Source: Pegea sp. RAD2-039 (taxonomy: Eukaryota > Chordata > Thaliacea > Salpida > Salpidae). Taken from it: a stretch of 64,000 bases of DNA. The stretch spans positions 806,001 through 870,000 of the forward strand of contig JAQGEQ010000071.1 of the NCBI GenBank assembly GCA_034620365.1, written 5' to 3'. Position numbers and translations under genes: made by a program. Positions 59,901-62,900 of the stretch are shown piece by piece. Numbering within the stretch: the stretch's first letter is position 1; each line of letters begins with the position of its first letter. The notes beneath the pieces were generated by a model. That model ran no database searches. It saw nothing but the letters and a program-made list of their open reading frames with translations, and was not told where the DNA came from.

Positions 59901-62900
59901 TCTATGGGGCATGTCTGGAACGTCTTCACTTGCTATTGAAGCTATTTCATCAAGTTCAGATCTAGTCGAATCTGCTTTTGACAAGACTTCTTCTCTTTCG
60001 ATATCTAAGCTTTTGTTTTCTAATCTTTTAGGAGTGGATTTGTTATTTGCAAAAGTATGCGAACGTTTCACTTCATCTCTTCTTTCTTCACTTGAATCTA
60101 AATATTTAATCTCGAATGCTCTTGTCCTTGGATTCCAACGACGCTTAGAACTAAACTTTTCATTTCCAAATTTTTCTGTTCGGACACAATCACATGAGGC
60201 TGGTCTTTTGAAGATATCAGTTGCAGGTTTTGTAGTAAAATGGACTGCTTCCTTAGCTAGATCTTCATCATTCAACTCTGTTATTCTTGCTCTATCTTCA
60301 CAATCATCAATCATCCATGCGTCTTCTTGAGACTCGAAATCTAATTTTAAAACTTCAGGCTCAGGTAAGTTACCTTTATTCTGTTCTTGGTCTTGCTTCA
60401 CTGTGGTCACGTACTTCTCTCCTGTACTTGGATTGTAAACTTCATATCGGATTTCTTCTTCCTTAACCTGCACATTTGCATTTCCCCTTTTCTTAATTCT
60501 TGTTCTTGTCGTTGTTTCAGTTGTTTCAACTAAAACCACTTTGTTCTTATCTTTGTTCTGTTCTAGAGCAGTTTCTTTAATTCTTCTCGGATCTGGTGGA
60601 GGTATCGGCAGAGTCATGATCTCATCTTGCTGATTGAAACTCTCATTGAAATGATGAGAAGATCTTAAACGACTTTTGGTTGTTGTCTCATCATAAATAG
60701 TTTTTTCTTTGACATGAACTGTCGGCTTGATCTCGGCCAGGATCTTCTTTCTGTATTCTTCTTCATCAAACACAGTTGGTGATGTTTGCGTTTCAATAGT
60801 TTGTTTGCCTACAATACAACTTTCCTCTTCTTTTAACATCTCTTCATACTGATAAACTGGTTCAGGAGAAGGAGCAGACTCTATCAGTATGGGAGCTTCG
60901 GTAGGTGCTATTTCTTCAAGCAAAGGTTTATTTGGTTTTTGAAAGCGAAAGTTTAGTGGGGTCGGAGCTTTCCTGTCAGGGAGCTTCATCTTAAACACAG
61001 ATCTTTCTTTTTTAATTTCTTTTTCTTCGTCTTCGGGTGAACATTGAAGTGGTTTAATCAACTCAATGCTTTTGACTGTTTCGGTGATAGTTTTTGGGTT
61101 TTCTTTTCCCATGACAACAGGTTCTTTTCCTAACTTCACACAAAACAATGATGGAGTCCCATTTTGCCCTGAGATGTTTAACTTCATCACATTTTTATAA
61201 ATTTCATCAGAGAAAGGAGAAGATTCATCCCAAGGAAGTTCATATTCTTTCTGAAGGTCTTCTCGTGTGTATTCTGACAAGACACTTGTGTTTCCATCTC
61301 GTGAATATTCGTAAAGATCATTTGGATTCCTTTGGAGGAGGAGGTTGAAGATCTGAGCTTCTTGATCTCCTTGTAATTGCATTGAAATTTCACTTCGATG
61401 ATTCTTCATTAATTCTTTTTCAAAGATCTTTCTTTCAACTTCATTAAACTCTTCCAAGATCCTGATTCGCGCAGGACTTGGGGTTCGTGCGACTCGCACA
61501 TCAAACATCGTTGGAGTGAAGAGTCTTCCAGGTATTTTCATTTGAATCTCACTCCTATCTCGTCTCGCATCCTCATCATCAGTATCCATGATGACGTCAC
61601 GTGCCTCTTGAATACTTCTACTGACCAGCCTATCAGTAAAGTCGTTGCGATCATCAACATCCGAGTAAACTTCCTGAAAACTTTCGTGATCTGAGATTGC
61701 ACTTTTAGATCTAAAGATCATTGGAGGAGTTGGAGTTCTACTCGTAATCCTCATCCTGATCTCATTTCTGCCCTTGCCAATCTTTCTTCGATCTTGCTTT
61801 GAGGATGATTCTTCTCTTAATACTTCTTTTCTACAATCTTCCGACATTCTAAATGTCTTCACTTGCATCAGTCTTGAAGGCGTTGGAGTCCTACCGACTA
61901 CTACATTAAACATTGGAGCTAAATGGTCCCCATTTAGATACATCGTGTATGTGCTGACATCACGTGGTTGCTCATTAAAGTCATCATCACGTGTCAGATA
62001 ATAATCACTGATGCGTGAAAAGCAAACTGATCTATCTGTCATCTTAGTTGAGGAGCTCATTGCTGAGATGCTCCTATCATTATCACCAAACTTCATTGCA
62101 ACATGACATACTTTTCGTGGAGTTTCTACCAGTTGATGATTCCTTTCACTACCTGCTACACATTCATCATCAACCAATCACAAGAGTTGAATTCCCAGCG
62201 TTGTTTTAATTGGCGCGTCAACGTGCGATCAGATGCCAGAAGAACACATGAAAGAAAAACAAAAAACAAACAAATAATCAACAAGTCAACATATGCAGTA
62301 AAATTTACTTCAACACTCTAACGCTCGAATTATATAGATTATACTATTATTAGTATTTTCATGCATACATTTTAAATTAAAACAGAAAAATTATCTACAA
62401 AACACTAAAAAGTAATCTTTAATTATTCAATATTATCTATTCAATATTATACAAAATTAGTTAAGAATCGACTATCAGGTAGTTACACTATTCAATACTT
62501 TAACAAATGTTGATCTCTTAGAATGAAAATCACAGCGAATAGTAAATTCAACGGAACTACCGATATTTGCAAAACCTTTTTTAACTATCTAGATAATATT
62601 TATAATAAAAAGAAATAGTTAATCACTTGGGCACCAACCGATCCTGTTGTTACAATCAAATCTATGCAGTAAGCAAACATTACACTAATTTTAGGCAAGC
62701 ACAATTCACTATAGAAGTAGTTAATTCTTACGCAGCGATAGCGACAAATAACAGCCCAAGAATTTCTCCAAAACTTTTATTGAAGTCTTTACCTTCAAGG
62801 CTAAAGTTGTACGCAGAGAACACTTGGCCAAGTTTATTCCAAGCTTTACATTTGTATTGACCAAAATCTTCATCATTAAAATGCGAAATCACAAGTACAC

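Noticed and set aside
54977-62152. TTG or ATG start for exon 5 near 62177
   Set aside because: The frame opens just after a TGA with an AG acceptor at 62154-62153 in the right phase to follow exon 4; splicing explains it better than a start.
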